This document shows, in pieces, positions 28,169-36,611 of a DNA stretch of 64,000 nucleotides (the first letter of the stretch is position 1; each line of letters starts with the position of its first letter). The DNA comes from Indolivaga macrotermitis. Lineage in GTDB: Bacteria; Bacteroidota; Bacteroidia; Bacteroidales; Dysgonomonadaceae. The notes beneath the pieces are model-generated. The model saw only the letters and a list, made by a program, of their open reading frames with translations, was not told the DNA's origin and ran no database searches. The stretch lies in assembly GCF_900128985.1 (NCBI RefSeq), contig NZ_FQUC01000004.1, positions 186,001 through 250,000 on the forward strand, in the 5' to 3' direction. Made by a program: the position numbers and the translations under genes.

Positions 28169-28697
28169 TACATTACTTGTATCCCGTATAATTTTATTAG
28201 GTGACAGGAAAGCTTTCAACCAACTTGTAGAGTTTTACCAGTCACCTATAAGAAGATTCTTCCTGAATCTCACAAATGGCGATGAAGAGTTGAGTAAAGA
28301 CCTTGCCCAAGAGACTTTTATAAAAGCATGGCTCAATATCTCATCTTTTCGCGCTGCATCTCAATTCTCTACCTGGCTTTACAGGATTGCGTATAATTCT
28401 TTTTACGACCATGCCAGAAGTAAAAAGAACGCATCAAATTTCGAGAGTATCGAGAATATCAATAAAGAGATATATACAGAATCTACAAATAGGGATATCA
28501 ATATGGATTTTACACGGGCATTGGCAATTCTTAAAGAAGATGAGCGGGTCATAATGTTATTATATTATATGGAGGATTTGACCATAGATAAGATTTCCAA
28601 GATAATGGCTTATCCTTCCGGAACAATCAAATCCCACCTATACAGGGGAAAGAAAAAAATAGCGGATTATTTAAAAGATTCCGGTTACGATAGATAA
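28158..28697 (+). CDS. RNA polymerase ECF-type sigma factor
   Basis: ATG 28158 (MKNDTLLVSRIILLGD) is preferred to 28122, which lies in the preceding gene. Region 2 is seen in AFNQLVEFYQSPIRRFFLN, LAQETFIKAWLNISSFRAASQFSTWLYRIAYNSFYDH. Region 4 is in ILKEDERVIMLLYYMEDLTIDKISKIMAYPSGTIKSHLYRGKKKI with the helix-turn-helix. 179 residues, typical. It is followed 30 bases later by a small single- or double-pass membrane protein, likely its partner anti-sigma. Target promoters unknown. Confidence 0.92.
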   Translation: MKNDTLLVSRIILLGDRKAFNQLVEFYQSPIRRFFLNLTNGDEELSKDLAQETFIKAWLNISSFRAASQFSTWLYRIAYNSFYDHARSKKNASNFESIENINKEIYTESTNRDINMDFTRALAILKEDERVIMLLYYMEDLTIDKISKIMAYPSGTIKSHLYRGKKKIADYLKDSGYDR

Positions 28698-28727
28698 AAA
28701 ATTCATATCAAATTAAATATAAGAAGT

Positions 28728-29060
28728 ATGTCAGACGATAAAGAATTATACGACTTCTTCAAATCAGCTAAGAATGATATACCCGATAACGGGTTTTCGC
28801 ATAGGGTGATGTATAAATTACCCGGACGGATCAATATATTATCTTATCTGATTATTGTTATTTGTGCTGTTTTGGGTTTGTTTCTTACTCTAAGTATAGT
28901 AAGTATAGATATGTTTATTGAGCAGATTAGCAGCTTAGTTTCATCTCTGAGCCTGCTGCAGATACCATCATCATCATCAGTAACAGCATATATCGTCGGA
29001 TTAATCACATTAGGTGCAGTCAGTTTTGCAATATATGAGGCCGATGATGAATTATTGTAG
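28728..29060 (+). CDS. Small membrane protein, candidate anti-sigma partner (DUF5056-like)
   Basis: 110 residues. A cytoplasmic N-terminus (DDKELYDFFKSAKNDIPDNGFSHRVMYKLPG) is followed by two transmembrane segments (about 36-58 and 84-103) separated by a Ser-rich loop, and the protein ends in acidic EADDELL. The N-terminal pattern with two following membrane spans is common for small proteins encoded after Bacteroidetes ECF sigma genes. Anti-sigma activity is inferred from position; no zinc-binding HxxxCxxC motif is present. Confidence 0.65.
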   Translation: MSDDKELYDFFKSAKNDIPDNGFSHRVMYKLPGRINILSYLIIVICAVLGLFLTLSIVSIDMFIEQISSLVSSLSLLQIPSSSSVTAYIVGLITLGAVSFAIYEADDELL

Positions 29061-29144
29061 CTCCTCATAAACCAGATTTAAATTCGAATAAATTTTGATT
29101 TAAACTGAAAAAACAAAAGCCATTATTTAGTGGCTTTATTTTTA

Positions 29145-29152
29145 TACCTTTG
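29145..29152 (+). promoter_or_regulatory. Probable -7 box of hemH
   Basis: TACCTTTG fits TAnnTTTG about 77 bases before the hemH ATG. The -33 position is not a clear TTTG. Confidence 0.4.
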
Positions 29153-29228
29153 GGTTGGTAATTTTTCTTATTTATATTGGCTATAAATAAGAAAAAAAAG
29201 ATTTACAACATTAATCTGTTAGAGGAAA

Positions 29229-30200
29229 ATGCGAGGTATCTTAATTTTAAATACAGGAAGTCCCAAAACAAAAAACAGGGAAGATGTAAAATTCTTTATC
29301 GGAGCTATGCTATCCGATCCTCTTGTGATGTCTACTGTACCCAACTGGTTCAGGGATATACTTGCCAAACGAATTATTGCACCTCTACGGGCTTCCAACT
29401 CGGCTTCGCATTACGAACTTATATGGGATAATGAACATAATGAATCACCCTTGATTTACAATTCTCTGGAATTGGCAAAGAAAATCCAGGCAGCAACAGG
29501 TATGCCAACCGAGATAGCAATGAGATACGGTAATCCGTCTGTCCCTGATGCATTTGCCAGATTACAAAAGAAATGCGCTACACTGCATGAGGTAATAGTG
29601 GTACCGATGTTTCCTCAATACGCACAATCATCGTATCAGACTGCAGTAGATGAAGTCGGACGCTGTTTTCTGATCAAACCACATTCATTCAGAATCAAAT
29701 TCGTCGAACCATACTATAATAAACCCGGATACATCTCATCTTTAGCACAAAGCATAAAGCCATTTATCGAAAAGGGATATGATAAGTTGGTTTTCAGTTT
29801 CCATAGTTTGCCTATAGCCCATGTAGAGATCGGATGGAATAAAGGTAAAGAATTCGACTATGTGTATCAGGTAAAAGAAACAGTGAGGCTCGTCACCAAA
29901 GAATTAGGTATCGATCCGAAGAAAAACCGTATTGTTTACTCATCAGCAATAGGCAGTAAATGGTTAAAACCTGATTTAGAAGAAACGATGAAGCAATTGG
30001 CTCAATCGGGAACCGAAAGGGTAATTGCTCTTACTGCAGGTTTCCCTGCCGATAATCTTGAATCGTTATACGATATCGATATAGTTGCACGTGAGGCCTT
30101 TGAAAGCAACGGTGGCAAAGAATTTCATTTCGTTCCAGGACTTAATGCCGAAGATTTCTGGGTTCAGGAACTTATTAAGATTATAGCAGGTAAGGTATAA
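29229..30200 (+). CDS. hemH: Ferrochelatase
   Basis: Inserts Fe(II) into protoporphyrin IX, the last step of protohaem synthesis, at the cytoplasmic face of the membrane. The family pattern is complete: GILILNTGSPKT, MRYGNPSVPDAF, VVPMFPQYAQSSYQTAVDEV, LVFSFHSLPIAHV with the metal-binding His, VYSSAIGSKWLKPDLEETM, and ALTAGFPADNLESLYDIDIVARE with the partner Glu. Length 323 is normal. Not in an operon with other haem genes here. Confidence 0.95.
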   Translation: MRGILILNTGSPKTKNREDVKFFIGAMLSDPLVMSTVPNWFRDILAKRIIAPLRASNSASHYELIWDNEHNESPLIYNSLELAKKIQAATGMPTEIAMRYGNPSVPDAFARLQKKCATLHEVIVVPMFPQYAQSSYQTAVDEVGRCFLIKPHSFRIKFVEPYYNKPGYISSLAQSIKPFIEKGYDKLVFSFHSLPIAHVEIGWNKGKEFDYVYQVKETVRLVTKELGIDPKKNRIVYSSAIGSKWLKPDLEETMKQLAQSGTERVIALTAGFPADNLESLYDIDIVAREAFESNGGKEFHFVPGLNAEDFWVQELIKIIAGKV

Positions 30201-30251
30201 TAATAAAAAACGGTACTTTTTTCGTATTCCAGAATCTCTTTAGATTTGGTC

Positions 30252-30298
30252 ACTAAGTTTGCAGTATAATTAATTTTTAAACACTCAAAAAACTTAGT
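30252..30298. promoter_or_regulatory. Promoter/start-flanking inverted repeat of the first PepSY-like gene
   Basis: The -7 box TAAGTTTG (30254-30261) is embedded in the arm ACTAAGTTT (30252-30260), which has a perfect 9-base inverted partner AAACTTAGT at 30290-30298, ending 3 bases before the ATG. It may be an operator spanning the transcription start. No good -33 box is present, which would fit activator dependence. Confidence 0.4.
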
Positions 30299-30301
30299 CT
30301 T

Positions 30302-30751
30302 ATGAAAAAATTTAGTTTAATCGCAATTTGCTTATTAGTAGCTTTCACTTCATCAGCTTTTAATTTATCGAACGACCGTTATGTACCGGCATCGGAACTT
30401 CCGAAGAATGGAAAAACTCTTATCTCTACCTATTTTAAAGACCAGAACATATTAACTGTCGAAAAAGATTGGAGTGAATATGAGGTTATACTAAATAATG
30501 GTGTTAAAATTGAATTCGACAGCAAGGGGCAATGGAAAGATATAGACAGCAACCACACAACACTGCCTCGTGACATCTTAAACCTTTTACCTAAAAAAGC
30601 AATCGGATATATCAATCAAAACTATGCTGACTGGCAGATTTCCGAGATAAAGAAAGAGAGATACGGATATCAGATAGAGTTAGTTAATGCAGGAGGTGAT
30701 ATTGACCTGAAATTCAATTCAAAAGGAGAAATTGTAAAAGTTGATTATTAA
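30302..30751 (+). CDS. PepSY-like periplasmic protein 1
   Basis: A 149-residue exported protein with a signal peptide (MKKFSLIAICLLVAFTSSAF). Two repeats of the PepSY-like pattern follow: WSEYEVILNNGVKIEFDSKGQWKDID, then LPRDILNLLPKKAIGYINQNYADWQISEIKKERYGYQIELVNAGGDIDLKFNSKGEIVKVDY. Bacteroidetes proteins of this type (DUF2874, BLIP-like fold) are periplasmic and often linked to two-component systems. Next to its paralog at 30865 and facing an HK/RR pair at 31300-33245. Ligand unknown. Confidence 0.85.
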   Translation: MKKFSLIAICLLVAFTSSAFNLSNDRYVPASELPKNGKTLISTYFKDQNILTVEKDWSEYEVILNNGVKIEFDSKGQWKDIDSNHTTLPRDILNLLPKKAIGYINQNYADWQISEIKKERYGYQIELVNAGGDIDLKFNSKGEIVKVDY

Positions 30752-30770
30752 AAATAAATAACGGGAAAGA

Positions 30771-30811
30771 ACGGAGGCTCTTGATTTCATAAACAAGGGT
30801 CTCTGTTTTAT
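30771..30811 (+). terminator. Terminator after PepSY-like gene 1
   Basis: The arms ACGGAGGCTCTTG (30771-30783) and CAAGGGTCTCTGT (30794-30806) form 13 pairs including G-U pairs with a 10-nt loop, followed by TTTT. Confidence 0.7.
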
Positions 30812-30834
30812 CCTGTAAATAATCAATTTATTAT

Positions 30835-30842
30835 TACTTTTG
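30835..30842 (+). promoter_or_regulatory. Probable -7 box of PepSY-like gene 2
   Basis: TACTTTTG fits TAnnTTTG, 23 bases before the TTG start at 30865. No TTTG at -33. Confidence 0.4.
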
Positions 30843-30864
30843 TCAAATAAAATACTGCAATCTA

Positions 30865-31287
30865 TTGAAACTGAACGTATCCATATTAGCTATTTTACTC
30901 TGCATTCCTTTCTTATTAGGAGCAGAATATCAAAGAAATGCAGCGCTACCCAAAAAGGCTGAGCAGTTTCTGCAAGTACATTTCAAATCTACTCCGATTA
31001 AAGAAATTGAGTACGACGATGGAAAGTATGAGGTGAAACTACGCAGTGGGCATGAAATAGAATTTGATGCCGGAGGTAATTGGATTGATATAGAAGGAGA
31101 ATACAGCCCTCTACCCAAGTCAATCATAGATTTACTCCCTCAAAAAGCGACTGCGTATATAGCAAATAATTATCCGAGGCGTCCTATTGTACAGATTAAG
31201 AAGAAAAAATACGGTTATAAAATCGATCTCTCTAACTCTGCTGAGCTAATGTTCAGTTTTAATGGGGACTTTTTGGGTAAAGATTAA
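30865..31287 (+). CDS. PepSY-like periplasmic protein 2 (TTG start)
   Basis: The reading frame begins at TTG 30865; no ATG suits, and the TTG gives a proper signal peptide (MKLNVSILAILLCIPFLLGA). The 140 residues repeat the paralog's pattern: DGKYEVKLRSGHEIEFDAGGNWIDIE, PLPKSIIDLLPQKATAYIANNYPRRPIVQIKKKKYGYKIDLSNSAELMFSFNGDFL. It converges on the histidine kinase gene with only 12 bases between stops. Likely a periplasmic binding or sensing partner of that kinase (inference from position). Confidence 0.8.
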   Translation: MKLNVSILAILLCIPFLLGAEYQRNAALPKKAEQFLQVHFKSTPIKEIEYDDGKYEVKLRSGHEIEFDAGGNWIDIEGEYSPLPKSIIDLLPQKATAYIANNYPRRPIVQIKKKKYGYKIDLSNSAELMFSFNGDFLGKD

Positions 31288-31299
31288 GTGCTTATCACA

Positions 31300-32568
31300 T
31301 TACTTTTTGGTAAACTGAATATGTATCTGAAAGCGTGTATGTTCTATAAAATGATAGTCTACTTTAAATCCGCTTTTATCACAGACAGATTTCACCAGAC
31401 TTAATCCTAATCCGGTAGAATCTTTTGATTTATTACTTACTAAACGGTCGAAAAGGTTATTCTCATTTTCCTGTTTCGTACAACTGTTTTCAATTAGCAG
31501 ATAAGCGGAATTCAAATCTATCCGGATAGAACCGCCCTCTATATTATGCCGGATAGCATTGATCATAAGATTCGAAATCAGTATTTCTGCCAGATTAGAA
31601 TCCATCATCAATGATACTTCCCGAATTGTATTTTCGAGTGTGATATTTCGGGCTTCGATCAGTTCTTCTATATTCTCTACTAAATTCGTTATAACCTCAT
31701 TGAGCTTAATTTCTTTAATTTCGTGAAACTGGTCATTACGAATTTTAGTCAGCAACAATAACGATCTATTCAGGTTAGACAACCGTGAAACAGCCTTAGA
31801 TATAGAAGCAACTGAACTGATAGTTTCGTTACTAAGGTTATCTTGCTGACGGATAATATCCAGCTTTGATTTAACAATAGCTAAAGGGGTTTGCATCTCA
31901 TGCGATATATCATCTGCAAAGTTTTTAGTATTCTCGTAATCATAATTGATTTTACCGACCATTTTATTGACAACCTCATTGAGTTTATCAAATTCTTTAA
32001 TTCCCGAATCTTTAAGCCCCAAATTGTGCCCAATTTCGAGGTCATAATCATCCAGTTTTTCCAATGTCCGGTAGAAAGGAGACCATACTTTTCTTTTCAG
32101 GTAATAGTCGACCAGATAAGTAAATATAAAGAATAACAGAAACAATGCAATAATAGAACCGATCAGAATATAAAGTAAATCGTCAAATTCGAATGTCTGC
32201 TGGTTTACATTAATCAGGTGCTGCTTATTTTTATAATGGACAGTAAAATACAATTGGCGGTATGGGAGAAAAGCACCCGAATTTTCATTATACAAGAGGG
32301 TGTCTCTAAATCCGAGAGAATAATTGTCGGTTGGCAGGATTATACGTTGCTCTACCCTCTGCGGCTGAATAACCGAGGCCGAAAATTCGATCATGGTATC
32401 ATTCAGGGCTACATAATTCTCGATACGGTCTTTATATTCATTCAGTATCTGGTCTGTAGACTGATGAATGAATATCTTGAAGATAAAATATATGGAGACT
32501 CCTCCCAGTATCATTATAGAGAAAAGAGTCAGCAAAAGATATTTGCGTATTACATGAAAAAGCCTCAT
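31300..32568 (-). CDS. Sensor histidine kinase (RprX-like)
   Basis: 422 residues in the inner membrane. Transmembrane segments lie at about 10-33 and 133-157 with a periplasmic domain of about 100 residues between. The HisKA helix has FADDISHEMQTPLAIVKS with phospho-His 223. The HATPase domain has the N box ISNLMINAIRHN and the lid DSTGLGLSLVKSV, but the usual DxGxG box is not evident (ENSCTKQENEN), which I note without calling the kinase dead. Its start overlaps the regulator's stop by 4 bases (ATGA), so they are translationally coupled. Signal unknown; the adjacent PepSY-like proteins are candidates. Confidence 0.92.
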   Translation of the reverse strand: MRLFHVIRKYLLLTLFSIMILGGVSIYFIFKIFIHQSTDQILNEYKDRIENYVALNDTMIEFSASVIQPQRVEQRIILPTDNYSLGFRDTLLYNENSGAFLPYRQLYFTVHYKNKQHLINVNQQTFEFDDLLYILIGSIIALFLLFFIFTYLVDYYLKRKVWSPFYRTLEKLDDYDLEIGHNLGLKDSGIKEFDKLNEVVNKMVGKINYDYENTKNFADDISHEMQTPLAIVKSKLDIIRQQDNLSNETISSVASISKAVSRLSNLNRSLLLLTKIRNDQFHEIKEIKLNEVITNLVENIEELIEARNITLENTIREVSLMMDSNLAEILISNLMINAIRHNIEGGSIRIDLNSAYLLIENSCTKQENENNLFDRLVSNKSKDSTGLGLSLVKSVCDKSGFKVDYHFIEHTRFQIHIQFTKK

Positions 32569-33245
32569 CGTTCGCCAAATTGATAGCCTATGCCGTATAC
32601 AGTATGTATATAATCTTTAGACCCTGCATCGATCAGCTTCTTTCGCAGATTCTTTATATGGGTATATATAAAATCATACGAATCGGCGACCAAGCTCATA
32701 TTATCGCCCCAGAGATGTTCGGCAATAGCTTCCTTATCCATCACTTTCGACTGATTCGTTATAAAATAAAGCAGTAAGTCGTATTCTTTCTTAGTCAAGA
32801 TCAGCTCTTTATCTAAAACCGTAACTTTACGGCCATCAAAGAATATTGTTATTTCTTTATATTCCAACGAATTTCCTCCTTTAAAATTGCGTCGTCTGAT
32901 AATAGACTTTATACGTGCATTGAGCTCCGACAGATGGAAAGGCTTTGTCAGATAATCGTCGGCTCCGATATCCAAGCCTACTAATTTATCGTCTAATGAG
33001 TTCTTTGCCGATATAATAATCACTCCGGCATCGGTATCTTTTTCTTTTAGCAGGCGGATCAAATCCAAACCTGTTCCACCCGGCAAAGTGATATCTATAA
33101 TCAAACAATCGTAATTGTAAAGAGATACTTTTTCTTCTCCATCAGGGTAAGTAGATGCTGTTTCGATTGCAAATCCTTCCGATTGCAAATATGTTACGAT
33201 GGACTCTTGCAAGTCTATCTCATCTTCAACCAGTAGTAATTTCAT
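32565..33245 (-). CDS. OmpR-family response regulator (RprY-like)
   Basis: ATG 33245 (MKLLLVEDEIDLQESI) is the natural start; an earlier in-frame codon at 33278 only adds 11 non-family residues. The receiver domain holds the acidic pair ED at 7-8, phospho-Asp 51 in CLIIDITLPGGTG and the Lys of IIISAKNSLDDK. The C-terminal winged helix shows LTKKEYDLLLYFITNQSKVMDKEAIAEHLWG and VYTHIKNLRKKL-like (IYTHIKNLRKKLIDAGSKDYIHTVYGIGYQF). It acts as a cytoplasmic transcription regulator with the kinase at 31300. It follows gldH by 43 bases on the same strand. Confidence 0.93.
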   Translation of the reverse strand: MKLLLVEDEIDLQESIVTYLQSEGFAIETASTYPDGEEKVSLYNYDCLIIDITLPGGTGLDLIRLLKEKDTDAGVIIISAKNSLDDKLVGLDIGADDYLTKPFHLSELNARIKSIIRRRNFKGGNSLEYKEITIFFDGRKVTVLDKELILTKKEYDLLLYFITNQSKVMDKEAIAEHLWGDNMSLVADSYDFIYTHIKNLRKKLIDAGSKDYIHTVYGIGYQFGER

Positions 33246-33288
33246 TTGTAGTATTGTTTTAAAGAGCGTGAAAATCAATGCCGGTATT

Positions 33289-33765
33289 TTATTCAGAAGG
33301 AACTATCTTCACTCCGATTTTTTCTATTCCGGATAATGGTTCATCCCGCATACCCTGAACTATTTTTAATGTATAATTGCGTTTAGCGTCAAATATCAGT
33401 TTTCTTTTATATACTACCGATACCTGATAGATAGAACCAAAGCCCGAACCGTGCCAGTTTCCTTTATCATCGACCAATGCATACTCAATTTCGTATGCGA
33501 TAAAATCTCTTTTCGAAAAATTATCTTTGGTATATAACCAGATATTCTGATATTCATAGTCTGCCGTATTTACAATCTCCAGATTGACATCATAAGGTAT
33601 TCCGGGAATGACAGCCGCCGAATCGACCTCAAAAGTAATAGTATCAAACCTGCTCCATTTTACATCGGGTAGCTCTATAAACTGATAATATGCCTCCCGT
33701 TGATTACACGAGAGACATATTAATGACATTATAATTGCGGTAATATATATTACTTTATCCTTCAT
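33289..33765 (-). CDS. gldH: Gliding motility lipoprotein GldH
   Basis: The start is taken at ATG 33765, giving a lipoprotein signal (MKDKVIYITAIIMSLICLSCNQ, lipobox LSCN). The longer frame upstream overlaps ricT and has no signal. The 158-residue product shows FIELPDVKWSRFDTITFEVD, YDVNLEIVNTADYEYQNIWLY and LVDDKGNWHGSGFGSIYQ, the GldH pattern. In flavobacteria GldH is an outer-membrane-associated gliding/T9SS-linked lipoprotein; in Bacteroidales, where most do not glide, its role is unclear. It overlaps the end of ricT by 11 bases, the usual gene order in this order of bacteria. Confidence 0.85.
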   Translation of the reverse strand: MKDKVIYITAIIMSLICLSCNQREAYYQFIELPDVKWSRFDTITFEVDSAAVIPGIPYDVNLEIVNTADYEYQNIWLYTKDNFSKRDFIAYEIEYALVDDKGNWHGSGFGSIYQVSVVYKRKLIFDAKRNYTLKIVQGMRDEPLSGIEKIGVKIVPSE

Positions 33766-35347
33766 TCGGAGAGTTATTTTCCTTTCCCTGAGCTCGATTG
33801 TCACCATTACGGTTTCGATTACGATTCCGGTTATTACGGTTCCGGTTTCTTTGCTGCGATTCGGCATTATTGCGTGGCTCGTTATTATTAGTAGCTACAG
33901 CTTCTTTATTATTAGCCCGCTGATTATTATTGGAATTCTGGTCTTTGTTTCGTGGAGCCTGATTTTGCGCACGGTTTTCATTTTCCGGTTGACGCTTGTC
34001 TCCTCTTACAACTTTCTTTTTTCCATTGTTTCGCGAACCTTTATTATCAAAGCGATTGATATTTTCTTGTTCAAGGATATCTTTCGGCTGCAATTTTTCG
34101 TTTACCTCATCTTCATCCAGAGTCAGTTTTACCGGCTTATTACCATTTTTATTCATCCTGATTACTTCGTACACCCTGTCTTTCGGTAGTGAAACCAGGT
34201 TGGCAGCGAAGTTCTTATCAGTCGAATAAGTCATTGTTCCGGAAAGGATATCCGTTTTAAAATGGAAATATGAACCATCTTTTGTATCTAATACAGTTTC
34301 TCTTGACGGAAGTTTACGCTGAGCCTCTACATAGGTATCTACCTCATAGTTAAGGCAACACTTAAGCTTACCACACTGTCCTGCCAATTTCTGCGGATTT
34401 AGCGAAATATCCTGAAAACGGGCTGCCGACGTAGATACTGAAACAAAGTTAGACATAGAGCTCGAACAGCAAAGTTCGCGCCCACAAGGGCCGATACCTC
34501 CTACCCTGCCAGCTTCCTGACGGGCTCCGATCTGTTTCATCTCGATCTTTACACGGAATTTTTCGGCATATACTTTAATCAATTGACGAAAATCGACACG
34601 CTCATCTGCGATATAATAGAAGATAGCTTTATTGCCATCACCCTGATACTCGACATCACTGATCTTCATTTGCAAGCCCAACTCTTCCGCTATTTCGCGC
34701 GCACGTAGCATCGTTTTATGCTCAAGGGCTTTAGCTTCGTTGTATTTATCAATATCAGCCGGCTTCGCGATACGGTAAATACGCTTATGTTCTCCTGTTT
34801 GTGACCGGTAGTTATTCTTTCTCATTTGCAGAGGAACGAGTTTTCCCGTTAGGGTGACCTCACCGATATCGTGCCCGGGTGTTGCTTCAACTGCTACAAC
34901 ATCACCTTTGTACAATTCCAGATTATTACTATTCAAATAATACCCTTTGCGGGTATTCTTAAACTGTACTTCTACCATTTGAGAACTTGCTTCGGCCTCG
35001 GGTAAATCTGATAGCCAATCGAATACTTCGAGTTTATGTGTACCTTTTGTACAACAACATTTCGATTTTTTCGAACATCCGCCACATCCTTTACTTTCTC
35101 CCGATTTGCTGCTTCCGCATCCACAGCCTTCACCTGTTTTACAACCACATGCACCTCCGGGATTTTTACCACATGTACAAAGATTATTTTCGATAGTCGA
35201 CGCCATTTTTATAGCTGTGCCTATACTTGTTTCTCCTTGTTCTGCTACCTTATCTCCTTTACATGTACATCCTATTGGGGTTTTACAGGTTCCTTTGCAG
35301 TCGTTTATACGTTTACTGCCTCTATCTTGATTTAAACTGAACTCCAT
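33755..35347 (-). CDS. ricT: PSP1-domain protein (RicT family) with Cys-rich N-terminus
   Basis: A 530-residue cytoplasmic protein. The PSP1 domain (about 115-360) is recognisable by VEVQFKNTRKGYYLNSNN, DVVAVEATPGHDIGEVTLTG, GIGPCGRELCCSSSMSNF and LAGQCGKLKCCLNYE with the cluster-binding cysteines. In Bacillus the RicT/YaaT protein belongs to the Fe-S Ric complex that affects RNA processing; the role in Bacteroidetes is not established to my knowledge. The first 100 residues hold 15 Cys (17, 21, 27, 29, 57, 59, 67, 69, 75, 77, 88, 91, 97-99), many as CxC. The tail after about 440 is an Asn/Arg-rich low-complexity stretch. Confidence 0.88.
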   Translation of the reverse strand: MEFSLNQDRGSKRINDCKGTCKTPIGCTCKGDKVAEQGETSIGTAIKMASTIENNLCTCGKNPGGACGCKTGEGCGCGSSKSGESKGCGGCSKKSKCCCTKGTHKLEVFDWLSDLPEAEASSQMVEVQFKNTRKGYYLNSNNLELYKGDVVAVEATPGHDIGEVTLTGKLVPLQMRKNNYRSQTGEHKRIYRIAKPADIDKYNEAKALEHKTMLRAREIAEELGLQMKISDVEYQGDGNKAIFYYIADERVDFRQLIKVYAEKFRVKIEMKQIGARQEAGRVGGIGPCGRELCCSSSMSNFVSVSTSAARFQDISLNPQKLAGQCGKLKCCLNYEVDTYVEAQRKLPSRETVLDTKDGSYFHFKTDILSGTMTYSTDKNFAANLVSLPKDRVYEVIRMNKNGNKPVKLTLDEDEVNEKLQPKDILEQENINRFDNKGSRNNGKKKVVRGDKRQPENENRAQNQAPRNKDQNSNNNQRANNKEAVATNNNEPRNNAESQQRNRNRNNRNRNRNRNGDNRAQGKENNSPNEG

Positions 35348-35371
35348 TGTATATAATTAATTGTAAGTAAA

Positions 35372-35395
35372 ACAAAGTCCCTTTCACGACTTTGT
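35372..35395 (-). terminator. Hairpin between holB and ricT
   Basis: The arms ACAAAGTC (35372-35379) and GACTTTGT (35388-35395) are a perfect 8-bp stem. On the minus strand it is followed by TTTAC, a weak T run. It lies in the 127-base gap holB-ricT; it could be a partial terminator separating the two transcripts or part of the ricT leader. Confidence 0.4.
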
Positions 35396-35474
35396 GGGTT
35401 TATATTTTAGATAACCAAGACCTCTATGACATGATATCCGGATCTTGTTATATATTTCAATGTCCTGACGATCC

Positions 35475-36593
35475 TTATCTTTTCAGCAGCATCGTTATTT
35501 TAAGGCACAGATCAAAAAATACCATCTTGGCATTTACATTCTGCTCGATATGTCTTTCGGCCAAAGACAGTTCATCTGTGAAGTCTATAATATTCCGCTC
35601 ATTTATAAACGGAGCGAAACGTATACCGAAATTAGCTTCGTCCGATTTCAAATATACCATTTCGGGGTGTTGGAGATTACTTATAAAGTACTCCCTGATC
35701 ATCCGCTGACAATATACTAAAAAATTCTTTTGTCTTTCTCTTCCTACCGAAGCTATCTCGTTTGCTATCGACTTTATATCCTTTATACTCCGGGCATATG
35801 ATGATCTCATCATTGTAACAAAAAGATTGAAAAAGAATTTATGTTCTTCGTTCAAGCTTATTGTATCAATCGCTTTCAAATAACTGCCGTTAGCAATATG
35901 AGCTACCGAAGCTGCATCGTCCGGCTGAATATTATAATCGGATTCTAAAGCCTGTATTATGTCCTGCTTTTCTATATTATGAATATTAACCCTTTGACAT
36001 CGAGACTGTATGGTAGCGATAATCTGATCCGGATTATTAGACACTAATATAAATACCGTATTATCATACGGTTCTTCTATGATCTTCAATAATTTATTAG
36101 CACAAGCCTCATGCATCCTTTCGGGCTGCCAGATAATCATAACCCTGTATTTAGCCTCATATATTTTAAGACTTAGTTTACGGATTATCTCTTCGCTTTC
36201 TTTGGCATATATCATGCCCTGTGCATTTTCTGCTCCGATATAATTCAGCCATTGGCTCAAACCAAAATACGAATGCCCGTCTACGAACGTGCGCCAATCG
36301 GCAATATAATCGTCACATATCTCTTTTTTATCTTTTTTGATAACAGGAAAAACGAAGTGGAGGTCGGGGTGTGCCAGATGTTTGTATTTCAAACATGATG
36401 CACATTTTCCGCACGAATCATTTTCCTGCGGATCAAGACAGTTTAAATATTGGGCATAAGCTATCGCCAACGGAAGCTTTCCGACTCCCTCGGGTCCACA
36501 AAAAAGCCGGGCATGCGGAACAATCCCTTTCTTTACGGAATTGATCAGTTGCTCCTTTATTTCTTGTTGTCCGATTATATCTTTATAAAACAC
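35475..36593 (-). CDS. holB: DNA polymerase III delta' subunit (clamp loader)
   Basis: Starts with GTG 36593 (FYKDIIGQQEIKEQL), the usual family start. The AAA+ N-domain has a degenerate Walker A GPEGVGKLP (33-41, without the Ser/Thr after Lys) as expected for a subunit that does not hydrolyse ATP. It also has a zinc-binding cysteine set C52, C61, C64, C67 (CGKCASCLKYKHLAHPD) and the SRC-type motif IQSRCQRV. It loads the beta clamp together with DnaX and HolA. 372 residues. 18 bases downstream of metF. Confidence 0.9.
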   Translation of the reverse strand: MFYKDIIGQQEIKEQLINSVKKGIVPHARLFCGPEGVGKLPLAIAYAQYLNCLDPQENDSCGKCASCLKYKHLAHPDLHFVFPVIKKDKKEICDDYIADWRTFVDGHSYFGLSQWLNYIGAENAQGMIYAKESEEIIRKLSLKIYEAKYRVMIIWQPERMHEACANKLLKIIEEPYDNTVFILVSNNPDQIIATIQSRCQRVNIHNIEKQDIIQALESDYNIQPDDAASVAHIANGSYLKAIDTISLNEEHKFFFNLFVTMMRSSYARSIKDIKSIANEIASVGRERQKNFLVYCQRMIREYFISNLQHPEMVYLKSDEANFGIRFAPFINERNIIDFTDELSLAERHIEQNVNAKMVFFDLCLKITMLLKR

Positions 36594-36611
36594 ACCTTTA
36601 TCAAATAATCC

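Noticed and set aside
36475-36497. Defective Walker A in holB as evidence of a broken gene
   Set aside because: The delta' subunit normally lacks ATPase function, so the missing Ser/Thr is expected.
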